From Musa acuminata AAA Group (taxonomy: Eukaryota > Streptophyta > Magnoliopsida > Zingiberales > Musaceae), in NCBI RefSeq assembly GCF_036884655.1, contig NC_088345.1, forward strand, positions 21,914,501 through 21,978,500: 64,000 nt of DNA, given 5' to 3'. Positions within the stretch are counted from its first letter, which is position 1; the number at the start of each line of letters is the position of its first letter. The notes below the pieces were generated by a model that was not told the origin of the DNA, made no database searches, and saw only the letters and a list, made by a program, of their open reading frames with translations. A program made the position numbers and the translations under genes. Below are positions 33,990 through 45,850 of this stretch, in pieces.

Positions 33990-35785
33990 TCCTTGGTGTA
34001 GCCCACCGCAGCCTTGCTTCCCTTCTTCCCCACCACCACTACAAGGCAACTCTTTCTTCACCATTATCACTGTTTCCCTGGCCAGCGACCTTCGGCCACC
34101 GCTCGACCTCCTCGCTGCCCCATCTCGTTCAAAAAAAAAAAAAAGAAAAAAAAAAAGAAAGAAAAACACGAGAGGAAGAAGAAGCTGCAGCCACCCCTAC
34201 GTCCCCTGCTTCCGGCCAGCCCACCCACCGCTACTGCTCTCCGGCCAGCGCCCACCATCGCCCCACTTCCCGGCCGGCGACCACCGCCACTGCTGTTCCC
34301 CGGCCAGGAGACGACGCTGCCAGCGTCCATCCCAGCCCTATTGTCACCGCCCGCCTCCCCTTGCGTCGCAGTGCAGCCACTCGACCTCTCCTCCTCGGCG
34401 ATCGTTGGTGACGCTACTCCCAACCGTGCCACCACCACTGCCTCTCCACCACCGCCCGGCTCCCCTTGGGTCGCAGCCGCAGCCGTCGATTGTCGCCCTC
34501 CTCACGGCGATCGAAACAGGGAAACTTACAGGTTGCCCTTGTTCCCAGCCGCGTCACCACCACTTTTCCTAGTCGCATCGCCGTCGCTCGATCACCCGGC
34601 CAGCGACCTCTTCTCCTTGCATCTCCTTCTCACTCGAGCGAGAAGGACCGCCGGCATCGCAACCGTATTTGCCGATTGCCGTAGCCTCTCCTTATAGCGA
34701 TTGCAGAAAAAGAGCTTCCTTTGTTGCCGCAGCCCCTCATCGATTGCAGCCATGCCTCGAGCGTCGTCGCCTTCCAGCCGACCCACCACCACTGCCAGCC
34801 ACCGTGCAGCGACCTCTGCTCGACTCCCAACCGCTGCTCCCCCTGGCTCGGGCAAGAACGACCGCCGCCACTCCCCCTTGCTCTGCCCCCTTGTGACCGA
34901 GAAACAGGGCAATCCTCTTACTACTGCGAATGCCGATTGCCACCACCGTCACCACTACTCCCTAGCCAGCGACGACGCTGCTCGCCACCCAGCCTGCCAT
35001 GACTGTTGCTGCCAGCCACCGCAGCCTTCACCTCATGCCCCTTGATCTGCACCGTTGCTGCAGCCCCCTTGCTCTGCATCTTTGCCGCAGCCGCCAGTTG
35101 CCACCACTGCAGCCTCAACCCCGACCGCTTCAACGCCACCTCCCTCTTATTCTGCCTCCACTACTGCAGTTGTTGGTTGGCATCACCGCAGCCTCAACCC
35201 AGCTACTCGACGATTGCTTCCTTGGGTCACAGTAGTCACAGCCATCGCCTTTCAGCCTCGGTGCCATCATCTCACATAGTGACAAAAACATAGGGCAACA
35301 ACTCTTTCTCCATCGCAGCCACCACAGTGGCAAGTCCTTGCCGGCGCTACCCCCAACCACATCACCATCACTGCCTCCCAGCCCTCAGTAGCAACGATCC
35401 CTCCACGCAGCAACTGCAACAAGCATCGTTGCCTCTCACCAGTGCCTCCTTCCATAGTGTGACAGAAACAGAGTAATGCTGCCTTCCATCCGCGCCGTCG
35501 CAGCCATCGCAGCGGTGAGCCCTTGGCAGTGCTGCCCTAGCCGCACCACCATTGCTGCCTCCAAGCCCTCAGCAACAGCGATCCCTCTATGCATCGACCG
35601 CAACAAGCATCGCTGCTTCCCACGCGGCGAACGCAGCTACATCCCTGCATCCTTGCAGCAACCCTTCATTCTCATAGTGTTGCCATCGATTGCGTCACAA
35701 TAGTAGCACCGAATAGGGCAGTGATTGATGCGCCTGACCAACACTAAAAATAGGAGTTGAGATTATAGATTTGCAGTCTTACGAA
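33990..35785 (+). mobile_element. CV1 C-rich leader
   Basis: GCC/CAC-rich with an A-rich patch near 34130-34165. It matches the CV0 and CV3 leaders in phrases such as CTCGGCGATCGTTGGTGACG. Overlapping open frames (for example 34014-34697) are not conserved between copies, and no gene is called. Confidence 0.68.
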
Positions 35786-36168
35786 ATGGCCACCGATAAC
35801 TCAATGAAAGCACAAATGGAAGCATTGGAAATTAGAATTGAGAATCAGTTATAAGAAGTAATTAATGATTTCAAAAAGGACTTACTAGGGAGCCTTAGTA
35901 AATTTCAACAAGGTGGGAGCTCAAGTTCTACATTGCACAGATTTGGAAATACTAGAAAAGGGCCCTAAGATTGTGACACAATTTACTCATTCATGAAGGT
36001 GGATGGACAGCTCTCAAAAATTTGTCAGACTTCTACAGTGTTGGAATATCATAGTAGGTTTGAAAGATTATCAAATCAAGCTAGAGATTGGTCGAAACGA
36101 CAACTTCTGGATATATTTATTGAAGGTCTTATTCCAAAGATCCGGTGTGAAGTTAAGGCCCGTCAACC
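35786..36168 (+). pseudogene. CV1 gag, N-terminal part
   Basis: ATG at 35786 (MATDNSMKAQMEALEIRIEN), then TAA at about codon 21, FKKDLLGSLSKFQQ, and after an internal deletion of the membrane-distal gag core, QTSTVLEYHSRFERLSNQ, LLDIFIEGLIPKIRCEVKA. It is cut at CGTCAACC by CV2. Gag continues at 61404. CV3 gag shows the fuller arrangement. Confidence 0.82.
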
Positions 36169-36562
36169 TATTAGAACCCTTGCAGATTCTAAACTTGGGG
36201 TTGATCTCTTTAGGGGATCGGCCTCCTTGGAACTCTATAGGGGTTCCTCCCTCCAAGTTGCTGCTCAAAAGCTGCAGAAAAGATTCATCTATTGCTTATC
36301 TAAAGAGGAGGAATACATGTCTATTTATAGGGTTTCTAAACCCTAACTCCTAATACGACTCCTACTCAAGACTCCTACTTCTAACCAACTCCTAATAGGG
36401 CTTCTACTTAAGACTCCTATTCCTTTACAACTCCTAATTCATCTCTAAGAAACAACCTCCTAACCCTAGTTGGCCTCTTCACCTCTTTAATAGGGGTCGA
36501 CTTAGGTAGGTTTTACATGAATGTCCCTCTCAATCAGGACTCTCCTAGCTAGAGTCCTAACA
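36169..36562 (-). repeat. CV2 3' LTR
   Basis: 394 bp. Minus start TGTTAGGACTC at 36562; the end is TTCTAATA (expected ...AACA). TATAAATA at 36329-36322. PPT on the right: minus GAAGAGGGCGGCGGGTC. I count about 17 differences from the 5' LTR by eye, near 4%. Confidence 0.88.
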
Positions 36563-37221
36563 GACCCGCCGCCCTCTTCAAATCAGCCTTGTCCACGAGG
36601 CTGACGATTCATGAATTTTGGGAATTTGATCTTCAAGTCGTCATAGTTCTCCCAAGTGGCATCTTCTGTTGGTAGGTTCACCCACTGTATTAGCACTTTA
36701 GTAGTGGGTCGTCGTCGTCGAGTCACGATCCGTCGATCAATAATGGCACTTGGCTGGGTCTAGAGTTCTCCTTGGATAGTCATATTTGGTGGGTGACTTT
36801 GGGTTGTCTCCAAGCACCTATTTACAACTTTTGTCTAGCTGTTGATTTGTGGGTGATATACCATACTCCTTTTCAATTTAGTACCCTACATATGGAATAA
36901 CTTTGTCTAAAATCTGCTCGTGAAGATGCAAGTAGAATTTATCATATGCACAATGCATCCCTTATAGTGTAATTCTTTTGAGTCCCAATTATAATAAGCC
37001 ACGGAGCTTGGTGCTTACTCCAAATTTTTTATAATCTTACTAGTCTCTGAATCTTCCTGCCATTCCATCTTAATATCCTCAAGGAAGTCGCTGGTCGGAA
37101 GTGAAATGGCCGAAACTTCAGCTTGCTCGGGTAGCTGCGAAAGCGCATCTGCAAGAACATTCTCTTTCCCCATTTTGTAAGTTATTTCATAATCAAATCC
37201 AAGAAGTTTTGTTACCCATTT
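36563..37221 (-). pseudogene. CV2 RNase H end, integrase scraps and chromodomain remnant
   Basis: Minus strand from 37221: KWVTKLLGFDYEI, GKENVLADALS, then shattered sequence with short integrase echoes (YHPQINSQTKVVN, near 36850), a LVQWVNLPTEDATWE-like chromodomain end near 36690, and the final stop before the PPT. Most of integrase has been deleted. Confidence 0.7.
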
Positions 37222-37776
37222 TTACTGCTCAGGGGATGATATCTTTCGCTCCAAAAAGTACTTGAGGCTTTTATGGTCGGTTTTAATTTGAAATCGTCGA
37301 CCAATCAAGTAGGGTCTCCACCTCGTTGCTGCGCGCATAATGGCGAGTATCTCCTTATCATATGTTGACTTATTTTGATGGGAGGGAGATAATGCCTTGC
37401 TAGTGTATGCGAGTGGTCGACCATCTTGCATGAGAATGACTCCAATTCCGACTCCAGATGCGTCGGCCTCAATAATGAAGGGTCGGTTGAAATCTGGTAG
37501 TGTTAGCACCGGCGTCGTCGTCATGGCTGTCTTAAGTTTGTCGAAGGCAGCGGATACTCTGTCTAACCATTGGAAGACATCTTTTTCCAATAAGAAAGTA
37601 AGTGGTGTATTAATCTTTCCATAGTTTTTTATGAACTTACGATAGTAGCCTATTAAACCCAAAAAGCCATGTAGCAATTTTATGTTCCTCGGGGTAGGCC
37701 AGTTTTGCATTGCTTCAATTTTGAAGGGGTCCACTGTCACACCTTCCTCTAATATGATATGCCCAAGATATTCCAC
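37222..37776 (-). pseudogene. CV2 RT thumb and RNase H
   Basis: 185 open codons: MEYLGHIILEEGVTVDP (end of the RT palm), LHGFLGLIGYYRKFIKNYG (connection), PFIIEADASGVGIGVILMQD (RNase H first Asp), PLAYTSKALS, YDKEILAIM (Glu), KTDHKSLKYFLE (Asp). The order and spacing match Ty3/gypsy RNase H. The frame continues degraded to the left. The catalytic palm upstream is mostly lost. Confidence 0.87.
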
Positions 37777-38270
37777 CTTCTTTTGAAGAAAGCAAAAATT
37801 CGTAGTAGCTGTTGTGTGTTCAAAAGCTGGTTTTCGATATGTCTTCTTCGCACACTCATATTTAATGATACCCGGATCAAAGGTTCAGCTTTGTAAAGAT
37901 TTGTGCTCCCTTTCATCTAGCAATTCATCTGCTATTAGAATAAGGTATTTGTCCTTGATGGTTATGCCATTGAGAGCTCGGTAATCAACGCATATTCGTC
38001 ATGTTCCATCCTTCTTACGTACAAGTAGCACCGGTGAAGAATAGAGGTTGCAACTTGGTCGAATAACTCCTGTTTCGAGCATCTCTTTTATAATCCTTTC
38101 TATTTCATCCTTCTGGAGATGTAGATATTGATATGGTCGAGTATTTACTAGAGGTTTGCCTAAAAGAATCGTTATATAATGATCATGCCGACGGGTAAGA
38201 GGTAGGTTGTACGGTTGGTCAAATATATCTAAAATTCAGCAAGCAAAGGAAGTAGGTTTGGATCATCAAA
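37777..38270 (-). pseudogene. CV2 RT remnant
   Basis: Frameshifted pieces in the correct order: RHDHYITILL-like, RPYQYLHLQKDEIERI-like, TSILHRCYLYVRRME-like and ALNGITIKDKYLILI-like text. The stretch that would hold the catalytic FFDD is not recognisable; it appears deleted between about 37790 and 37920. Confidence 0.65.
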
Positions 38271-39080
38271 TTATATTGGCTCTCCCTTAGTTTGCTGCTC
38301 AAGTTGTACCAAAAATCTGCTGCTTGCTTTATGCAAAACCTTCTCCATTTGTTGTGTGCAAATCGTCGTTACGTCGCCCCCACGTTTCCCGTTCAGTATC
38401 ACCTGTTTCTCATTACTGTAAAATTTCATAATTAGTTGCATAAAATTCCAAGAAATATCACATAATGTTATCAACCATTTAATTATGAGCATGGCCTCAT
38501 GATCATCAAGAGGGAGAAGGAAGAAATATGCAATTATCTCTTGGTAAAGCCTCATGATCAACAAAAGTTTCACTTGCGGGCGCCTACGATCATACTTCAA
38601 ACTCCATCCATCGTCGACCTTAACATCAAACCTGTTGCAATTCTCGATAGGTAAGGCCATTTGGATAATAACCTTACTGTTTAGAAAGTTATTAGTACTG
38701 CCCATGTCGATGAGAACAGTGATCGGTTGTTGTTTGAGAAGGCCTCCAACTTTTATCGTTTGCGGGTGTGAGTAGTCGGCTAGTGTATGTACCGTAACTT
38801 TGGTCAATTGTGGCTCTTCTTCTACATCTTCTTCTTCATGTTCAAGGCTATCTTCTGAATGTTCAATGACCTCTTCTTCTATTGGTTCAATCATAAGAAG
38901 TCTCCCTTTACTACAGCGATGCTCGTAACTCCACAGCTCGTCGCAATGCCAACATAATCGCTTCGTAGATTTCTCCCGAAGCTCTTCTCTTGTCAACTTC
39001 TTTGGTGCAGGGACTCGATCGACAGTAGGGGGGCTGAGGGCTTTAATATTTCTGGTTAAGGAGCAACTCAAGTCCTCCAA
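38271..39080 (-). pseudogene. CV2 gag C-terminus and protease
   Basis: An intact 269-codon frame. An altered zinc-binding motif LCWHCDELWSYEHRC (CX2CX7HXC instead of CX2CX4HX4C) is followed by an acidic linker and the aspartic protease site VLIDMGSTNNFLNS. Ty3/gypsy proteases have DTG there; CV3 keeps DTGSTNNF, so T to M is a mutation next to the catalytic Asp. The frame then runs through VKVDDGWSLKYD into an RT N-terminal linker (QMEKVLHKASSRFLVQLEQQ) resembling 63970-63900. Confidence 0.85.
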
Positions 39081-39460
39081 GCTTCATGATTCAATCGCTC
39101 CTCTTGATGTCGTGCGAAAGAGATGGCTGCCATAAGCGTATATGGTTGTCGCGCTTTAACTTCTCCTCGGATCTCCTGCTTCAAACCCTCAATGAAGGTC
39201 CTCAATAGGTGTTTTTGAGACCAATCATGAGTTTTATTAGATAACCTTTCAAACCTGGTTTGGTACTCCTGAATGATAGAGGTTTGTCGGATCTTTGCTA
39301 GTTGTCCATCAATATTCTCGTAATCGGTTGGTTTGAAGCGGATCAGCAGTCCTTCTTTGAATTGTCACCATGAAAGAACTCCATAAGTATGTTCAAACCA
39401 GTCAAACCACTGTATAGCATCTCCTTCAAGATGTATAGATATAATTTTAACCTTAGATGT
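39081..39460 (-). pseudogene. CV2 gag, C-terminal part
   Basis: Resumes gag left of SV3: SKVKIISIHLEGDAIQWFDW, TYGVLSW followed by a TGA, LLIRFKPTDYENIDGQLAKI, YQTRFERLSNKTHDW, FIEGLKQEIRGEVKARQP, ISFARHQEERLNHE. With the SV3 insert and one TSD copy removed, it continues the frame ending at 55849. Confidence 0.83.
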
Positions 39461-41550
39461 TGTTGAATCTCGTATTTTGATGATGAATCTACTTGATATA
39501 TGTTTATGATTTAATATGCGTTTTGAGTGACGCAGGATGGTTCGATCAGGATGAGACAATTAAAGCAGGAAAATCATGTTGTGCTAGAGGAACATGTCAG
39601 AAGATTGGACGTTGGGCCGGTGGATCGGTCGATGTGTCGACTGAAAGCTTCGGGCCGTGGACTCTGGCATCGGGCCAAGAAGAGCGGGTATTGTGCCAAG
39701 GATATCGGAGTTGCAGAGTCAATTGACCAATTGGGCAATAGGCTGTAGGAGAGGACGATGCGCCGAAGAATCGGACGAAGCGTCGACGGACCAATGACAT
39801 GCCGGACAACTTGGTTAATTGCTTAGGATTAATTGTCTCGATCGAAGTTTTGTTTTAAGTGTGCAGGATTAACTACGATGGAAGAAAGACATGCAGTAGG
39901 AGTTACACCGGAGTCCAGACAATGATCAAGTTGGGAGTTCGAGAGTTCGACGGAAGTTCGGACAGTCGTCGGAGGTTCTGCGGGAACAAATCCGAGAAGT
40001 CCATGAGCTTGCCAAAGAAGCTCGTAGGAACTCGCCAAGTGGATCGTCGCAAGTCCAGGAGTTTGTCGGAAGTCTGCAGGAGCATCACCGAGGGTTCATC
40101 GGATGATCGACGGAAGTTTGCCGGAAGCTCGCCGGAAGAAGCGATTGACGCACTGGAGCAAGTTGCAGTAAATGTCTTAGGGAATATCGTAGTTAGCACA
40201 ATGATTAAGTTGGAAATGGGAGGTGATCCCATTAACTTAATCTTGGGGGAATTGGGCCCCTGAAAAACGCAAATTGGGCCGAATGGATCAACCCATTCGG
40301 ACCCTGATTGGTGTGGGAGGTGCAACCGCCCAAGCCAGGTGGTGGCACCGCCTGGGCTAAGTCTCCCAGTGAGACTGGGCGGTGCAACCACCCCAGCCAG
40401 GAGGTGGCACTGCCTAGGCTTAGTCTCTGAGTGAGACTGGGCGGTGAAACCTCCCTTGACAGGAGGTGGCACCGCTTGAGCTCGGTCTTCGAGCTTTGCT
40501 AGGCGGTGCAACTGCCTCAGTCAGGAGGTGCAATCGCCTGAGCTCGGTCTTCGAGCTCTGGCAAGAGGTGCAACCGCCCCTGACAAGAGGTAGCACCGCC
40601 CAAAGGCTCAGTCTTCGAGCTCTGCCAGGCGGTGCAACCGCCCCAGTCAGGAGGTGCAACCGCCTGATCCCAAAATTTCGGTAATTGATAGTTTTGAGCT
40701 CCAAATTTGATATGGGTTGGGGCCTATAAATACCCCAACCATTCAGCATTGAAAGAGTATGAACTTACACCGAAATCTTGATCTTTTTCTGTGATTCTTA
40801 GAGCTCAAAATTGTTGTAAAGGCCAAAAGTTCTTCTCCCTCTGTTCTTCCAAGTTCTGAGTTGTAAAGAGAGGAGAGAAAATTCTGTAAGGGTTGTCTCC
40901 TAAGCCCATCAAAAGGAGTGAAACTATAAAAGGGTGGTTGGCCTTCGTCTATTGAAGGAAGGCCTCTAGTTGACGTCGGTGACCGCATCGGTGGAGGAAG
41001 CCAAAAGTGGAGTAGGTCAAGATTGACTGAACCACTCTAAATCTCGGTTTGGATTTACTTTGAGCATATTATCTTTACTGCAAACCTCCTCTATAGCTTA
41101 CTGCTTTCTGCGAATATACGATCCGATTTCAAGTGTTGCACTTTCCGAATTAGCATTTAGACGTAAAACTATTTTTTCGTACGATCATCATATTTCAGTT
41201 TGCGTTTACATCTTGATTTCAATCATAACTGCAAACTGCCTTTATGTCCTTGCTTAAACTGCATCTAGCCTAATCAAGTGATTTACGAATCAACATTTAG
41301 ACGTAAATCAGCTTCTTCGTATGAATGTCGTATTTCAGTTTGCGCTTATATTCTGGTTTTCATCATAACTGCAAACTGCCTTCATAAGATTGATTGATTT
41401 TAACGTCATCTAGCTTAATCTTAAGTTAAAGTAATCTTAGAATCAGCTTTTACAATAAAATCATTTTTATCGTTCGAACGTGTTTTATCGTTGAAAGGTT
41501 TTCGCTGCACTAATTCACCCCCCCCCCTCTTAATGCTCTTGATCCTAACA
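39461..41550 (+). repeat. SV3 5' LTR
   Basis: 2090 bp, TATAAATA at 40725-40732, GC units at 40315-40675, no 17-bp array. Ends CACC(C)n CTCTTAATGCTCTTGATCCTAACA. Confidence 0.9.
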
Positions 41551-41564
41551 ATTAGTATCAGAGC
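41551..41564 (+). other. SV3 primer-binding site
   Basis: ATTAGTATCAGAGC, one G to A change from the initiator tRNA-Met complement, immediately after the LTR. Confidence 0.85.
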
Positions 41565-41600
41565 GGGGTTAACTCTCTAATGGATTAAAACCCAAGAGAG

Positions 41601-42551
41601 ATGGCATACGCCGGAAACCAAGAGGGCTTATCGGTTATTCGTCCACCGTTGTTTAACGGATTGGACTACACTTATTGGAAAACTCGAATGAGAGTTTTCT
41701 TGATTTCTATGAATTTGGATTTGTGGAATATCGTTGATAATGGTTTTCAACTTCCCTCTAAACTGATGAACGAATGGTCAGATTTGGAGAAGAAGTATTT
41801 TTCTTTAAACATAAAGGCTATGAATGCCTTATTTTGCGCTTTGGACAAAAATGAGTTCAATCAGATTTCTACGTGCGAAACGGCTTTTGACATTTGGCGA
41901 ACACTTGAAATCACGCATGTGGGAACTAGTAGAGTCAAAGACTCGAAAGTTAACATTTTATTGCATGATTTTGAGCTTTTTCGAATGCAACCAAGCGAGA
42001 CTATAGGCGACATGTACACCCGTTTCACGGATGTCGTCAATAGTTTAAGAGCTCTTGGAAAATATTTTTCGGATTTTGAACTCGTAAACAAGATTTTGCG
42101 TTCTCTTTCTAAGAGGTGGGATTCAAAAGTAACTGCAATACAAGAAGCTAAGAACCTAAACAACTTACCTCTTGAAGAACTAATTGGTTCGTTGATGACA
42201 TATGAAATGGTGCACAATACACATGATGAACAAAATCACCTTCCAAAGAACAGGAAGGATTTGGAACTCCGGACAAATGAATACCACTTGAGCGATGACT
42301 CAAGTGATGTGGATAATGATGAACTTGAACTTCGAACACTAAATCTTAATAAGTTTATTAAACAAAAACCTAAAATAAATAATAAACTTGAACGAAAGAA
42401 GAGGCCAAAGAAGAAGAACACAAAGTGGGATGAATCGAGCTCCTTCGAAGACAAGGAGAAAATCAACAAAGGCGAGGTGGCAAACTATGCCTTTACGCCG
42501 ATCGACGCTAAGGTAATCAAAATGACTTTAATTTACTTCGAAATTACATGA
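41601..42551 (+). CDS. SV3 gag, intact 316-codon ORF
   Basis: ATG at 41601, 50 bp after the LTR. It is the only complete gag in the window. N-terminal VIRPPLFNGLDYTYWKTRMR is followed by a UBN2-type gag core at residues about 60-210 (AFDIWRTLEITHVGTSRVKD, FELFRMQPSETIGDMYTRF, SLMTYEM), an acidic Ser/Asp linker, and a Lys-rich region at about 255-280 where gag-pol relatives carry CCHC; here no Cys pair is present. It ends TLIYFEIT. No protease follows. The SV1 and SV2 gags have the same end. Likely a structural particle protein of a non-autonomous lineage; whether it is translated is unknown. Confidence 0.88.
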   Translation: MAYAGNQEGLSVIRPPLFNGLDYTYWKTRMRVFLISMNLDLWNIVDNGFQLPSKLMNEWSDLEKKYFSLNIKAMNALFCALDKNEFNQISTCETAFDIWRTLEITHVGTSRVKDSKVNILLHDFELFRMQPSETIGDMYTRFTDVVNSLRALGKYFSDFELVNKILRSLSKRWDSKVTAIQEAKNLNNLPLEELIGSLMTYEMVHNTHDEQNHLPKNRKDLELRTNEYHLSDDSSDVDNDELELRTLNLNKFIKQKPKINNKLERKKRPKKKNTKWDESSSFEDKEKINKGEVANYAFTPIDAKVIKMTLIYFEIT

Positions 42552-45500
42552 TGCTTTTCATGATACATTCTTTTCTGTTTAAAACAAAAATTAGGAATCA
42601 TGCTTATCAGTCTAGTAATTTTAAAAATAATCATGAAAATTGTATGTTTATGATAAACAAAATAATTTTGATTAAAAATACCTTATGAAATCATGCTATT
42701 TGTGGTTAAGAAATAATAATGTGTATCATGTTGATGTCCATTGTTATTTCTCGATTTTGAGTATATTAAATCATGTTTAATTTGAAGTTATGATTAATGA
42801 GTATATATTTTGAAATTATGATTCTTGATAAATATGGATTATTGATTTTCATAATAATAACAGTGGCTTTAAAAATTGATGCATGTTTTCATTTGACATA
42901 AATGAATAGGCATGCTAACATGAAATCGATCACTTAAAATGAAACACTTAAAAAAAGGGAAAAAATATATTATAAATGAAATCATGAATCTATTTATGTT
43001 ATAAATTTTGTGAGCCATAAAAATGATTTTGATGATTTAAATTTGAAATGAGTTTTATCAAAATCATGATCATGATTTATCAAATTGAATGAATTGAAAA
43101 TGAATGATGATTTTTCTCTTTAATGATTGTGATCTGTATTCCTTGTATTCATCATATAATTTTTATATAATTCCGTGTATTCATAAAATATTTATCTCAT
43201 CACCCAATAACTCTTCTTGATATTCCTTATATGATGATATGAATACATGAAATATTTATTAATTTATTTTGATGTATACAAATGAAAAGTAATGATCATG
43301 CATGGTAGGATATAATTTAACAAAATTGATACCATCATGATATGAAACATTTATGATTTACAATAATATACGTAATATTTGAGCCTTTTAATTATGATGT
43401 GATGTATTGCATATGATGTGAATCATGATTTAAAATGCTATGAGTTATTACTAAAATGAAGTATTATAAATGTTGATTTAATGTCATGAATGCTCTAAAT
43501 TAAATGATGAATGTTTGGTATCATGATCAAAATGAAGTGATAAATACTTAAAAAATATTGATTCAATATTCGGTATCATGAACACTTTATTATCATACAC
43601 GAAAATAGTGATAAATATTTTGAAAATATATCTTTATATCATGTTAGATGGTTTTACATATTGTGTATCATAAGCTATAAAGATGATTGAAACAATGATT
43701 GAAATAATAGGAATGATAATTTGGAATCATATAATAATGAGTTTATATGTTTTGAAAATATACATGATGATAATGATGCATGTAACGATGAAATATTCAT
43801 GATAAAATAATTGTTTTAACATTCAAGACTTGAATTTTCATCAATGATATTTACCTTTGTCATAATTTAGAAATTAACGTAAAGGGTCTCCCCTTCTTTT
43901 TGACAATGACAAAGGGGGAGCAAAACATGCTTGAAAGCTAATTTGCTAGCTCATATAATTAAAAAAAAAGGGTGAAGAAAATAAGTACACTACTCAAAAG
44001 AAAAGGAATTGCTATCTTGAACATCACCAAGAAGTGCTATCTTGCAAATCTCAAGATGCACAAATGCAAACATGCAAAATTTATAATTTTGCACATTAAT
44101 AAAATTTATGAAGCTTTGGTGATTATGCATGTTCTAAATATTATAAGATTCACTAGCTTGCATGATCTAGAACTTGCTATATTGAACATCACCAAGGAAT
44201 GATATTTTGCAGAAGCAAAAAGTTAACTTGCAAAACTTATATTTCAAGAAGCAAGAGTTGCTTTCTTGAACATCTCAAAATTACTAGCTTGTGTGTCTTA
44301 AAATGTTAAAAAAATTTTGCTGTATATTGTAAACTTGCTATCATACTACCATGATGATGAGCATGTCTTATCTTCATGATTGTATTTGAAAAACTATGGC
44401 AAAAATATGTCCGAATGATTGAACTTGTTAAAATTAATTTTTGAAATTTCTTAATTGAATGATCAAATCACTCGACTGCCATGATGATGTTACACAATTA
44501 CATGCCCTAATAATAGGTTGGAAATTATGTGCTTTGGATACAAAAATTTTCATCATAATAAGCATGTTTTGTCCTCGTGATTGTATTTGAAAATCAATAG
44601 CACAACCTTGTCCGAATGCATGAAAGTGTTAATTTTATTTTCGGATTCTCTTAACTATTAGTATCCTAACAATTGGATTTTTGAATTATCCTCTTCCAGA
44701 CTTAATAAGCATATGTCATATCAAGTTTAATTCATATCATTGATTTTTGACATATGGAATCAACTAGCAAATACATCTCTCATACACTTATCATGTGAAT
44801 GATATTTTGTTTTGAGAAATGGATTTGATGAAATGATTCCTGCTTATAAATTCCTTCTTGAAAAAGGAAGTCATTTTTACGTACAAGGATTTGATACTTA
44901 TCTCGATACTTGTAAAAATGAAGCGTGCTTTGATATCTTATCGATTTTAAATTCATTCGAGTAAGCTCAGAAATAGCTTTCCTCCTTCATGCAAAAAGAA
45001 AATAACAAATAAAATGGAAGAAGTTTTCAAAGCTATCTCCATGTCATGTTTTCCTTGAGATGTTTGAATATTTGGTATCTTATCACTCTTTGTTGAAAAA
45101 TGACATGAACCTGCTTATGGCATCGCACTTATATTTAAAATTTGCTTATATCGTTCTCCTTTTTGTTGATAACAAAGAGGGAGAAATATATGAATTGATG
45201 CTATGATTGCCATATTTGCTCTATGCCATGGTTGCATTATAATAATATATCAAGAACTAGCATCGCAACTTTACTTATTGATATCCTGCCATGTGATGAA
45301 ATGCTACAATTGATAAACACTTGAAATGTTTGCGTTACGATATCAAAAGCTTACATTGCAGTTTTTCATATTGATATTTGATAATAGCAAACTTGCTTGA
45401 TGATAAAACTTGATATTATGTTTTTCATGCAATGAGTTAAACCAATATCACGAACGCTTGATTGTGGTACTTCTCCTTTTTGTTGATGACAAAGGGGGAG

Positions 45501-45703
45501 AAGTATGATGTTATGCATAAGTTTATGCATAAGTTCATGATGACGAGTTGTAAGTATTCATGATGAATATTGCAATGACTTGAATTCAGTTTGAATTAAA
45601 GATTCTATCAATATGGCATATTGATAGGGAAAGTTTGTTTAAACTCCGGGAGTTAAGTTTAACTCCGCCATCAAGTGGTTATCATCATCAAAAATGGGGA
45701 GAT
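42552..45703 (+). mobile_element. SV3 AT-rich non-coding internal region
   Basis: No gene seen. ATGATG/CATGAT-rich to 43740, then a segment repeated at 51806-53770. Internal polypurine motifs AAAGGGGGAG occur near 43910, 45175 (AAGAGGGAGAAA) and 45490. A PPT-like AAAAATGGGGAGAT at 45690-45703 directly precedes an LTR start. Confidence 0.75.
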
Positions 45704-45850
45704 TGTTGAATCTCGTATTTTGATAATGAAACTACTTGATATATGTTTAAGATTTAATCTGCGTTTTGAGTGACGTAGGATGCTTTGATCAGGATGAGAC
45801 AATTAAAGCAGGAAAATCATGTTGTGCCGGAGGAACATGTCAGAAGATTG
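45704..45850 (+). repeat. truncated LTR start inside SV3
   Basis: TGTTGAATCTCGTATTTTGA...CAGAAGATTG matches the first 147 bp of the 53771 LTR and then joins gag zinc-knuckle sequence. The remaining LTR, primer site and gag N-terminus of the second element are missing, so this is a deletion joint. Confidence 0.85.
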
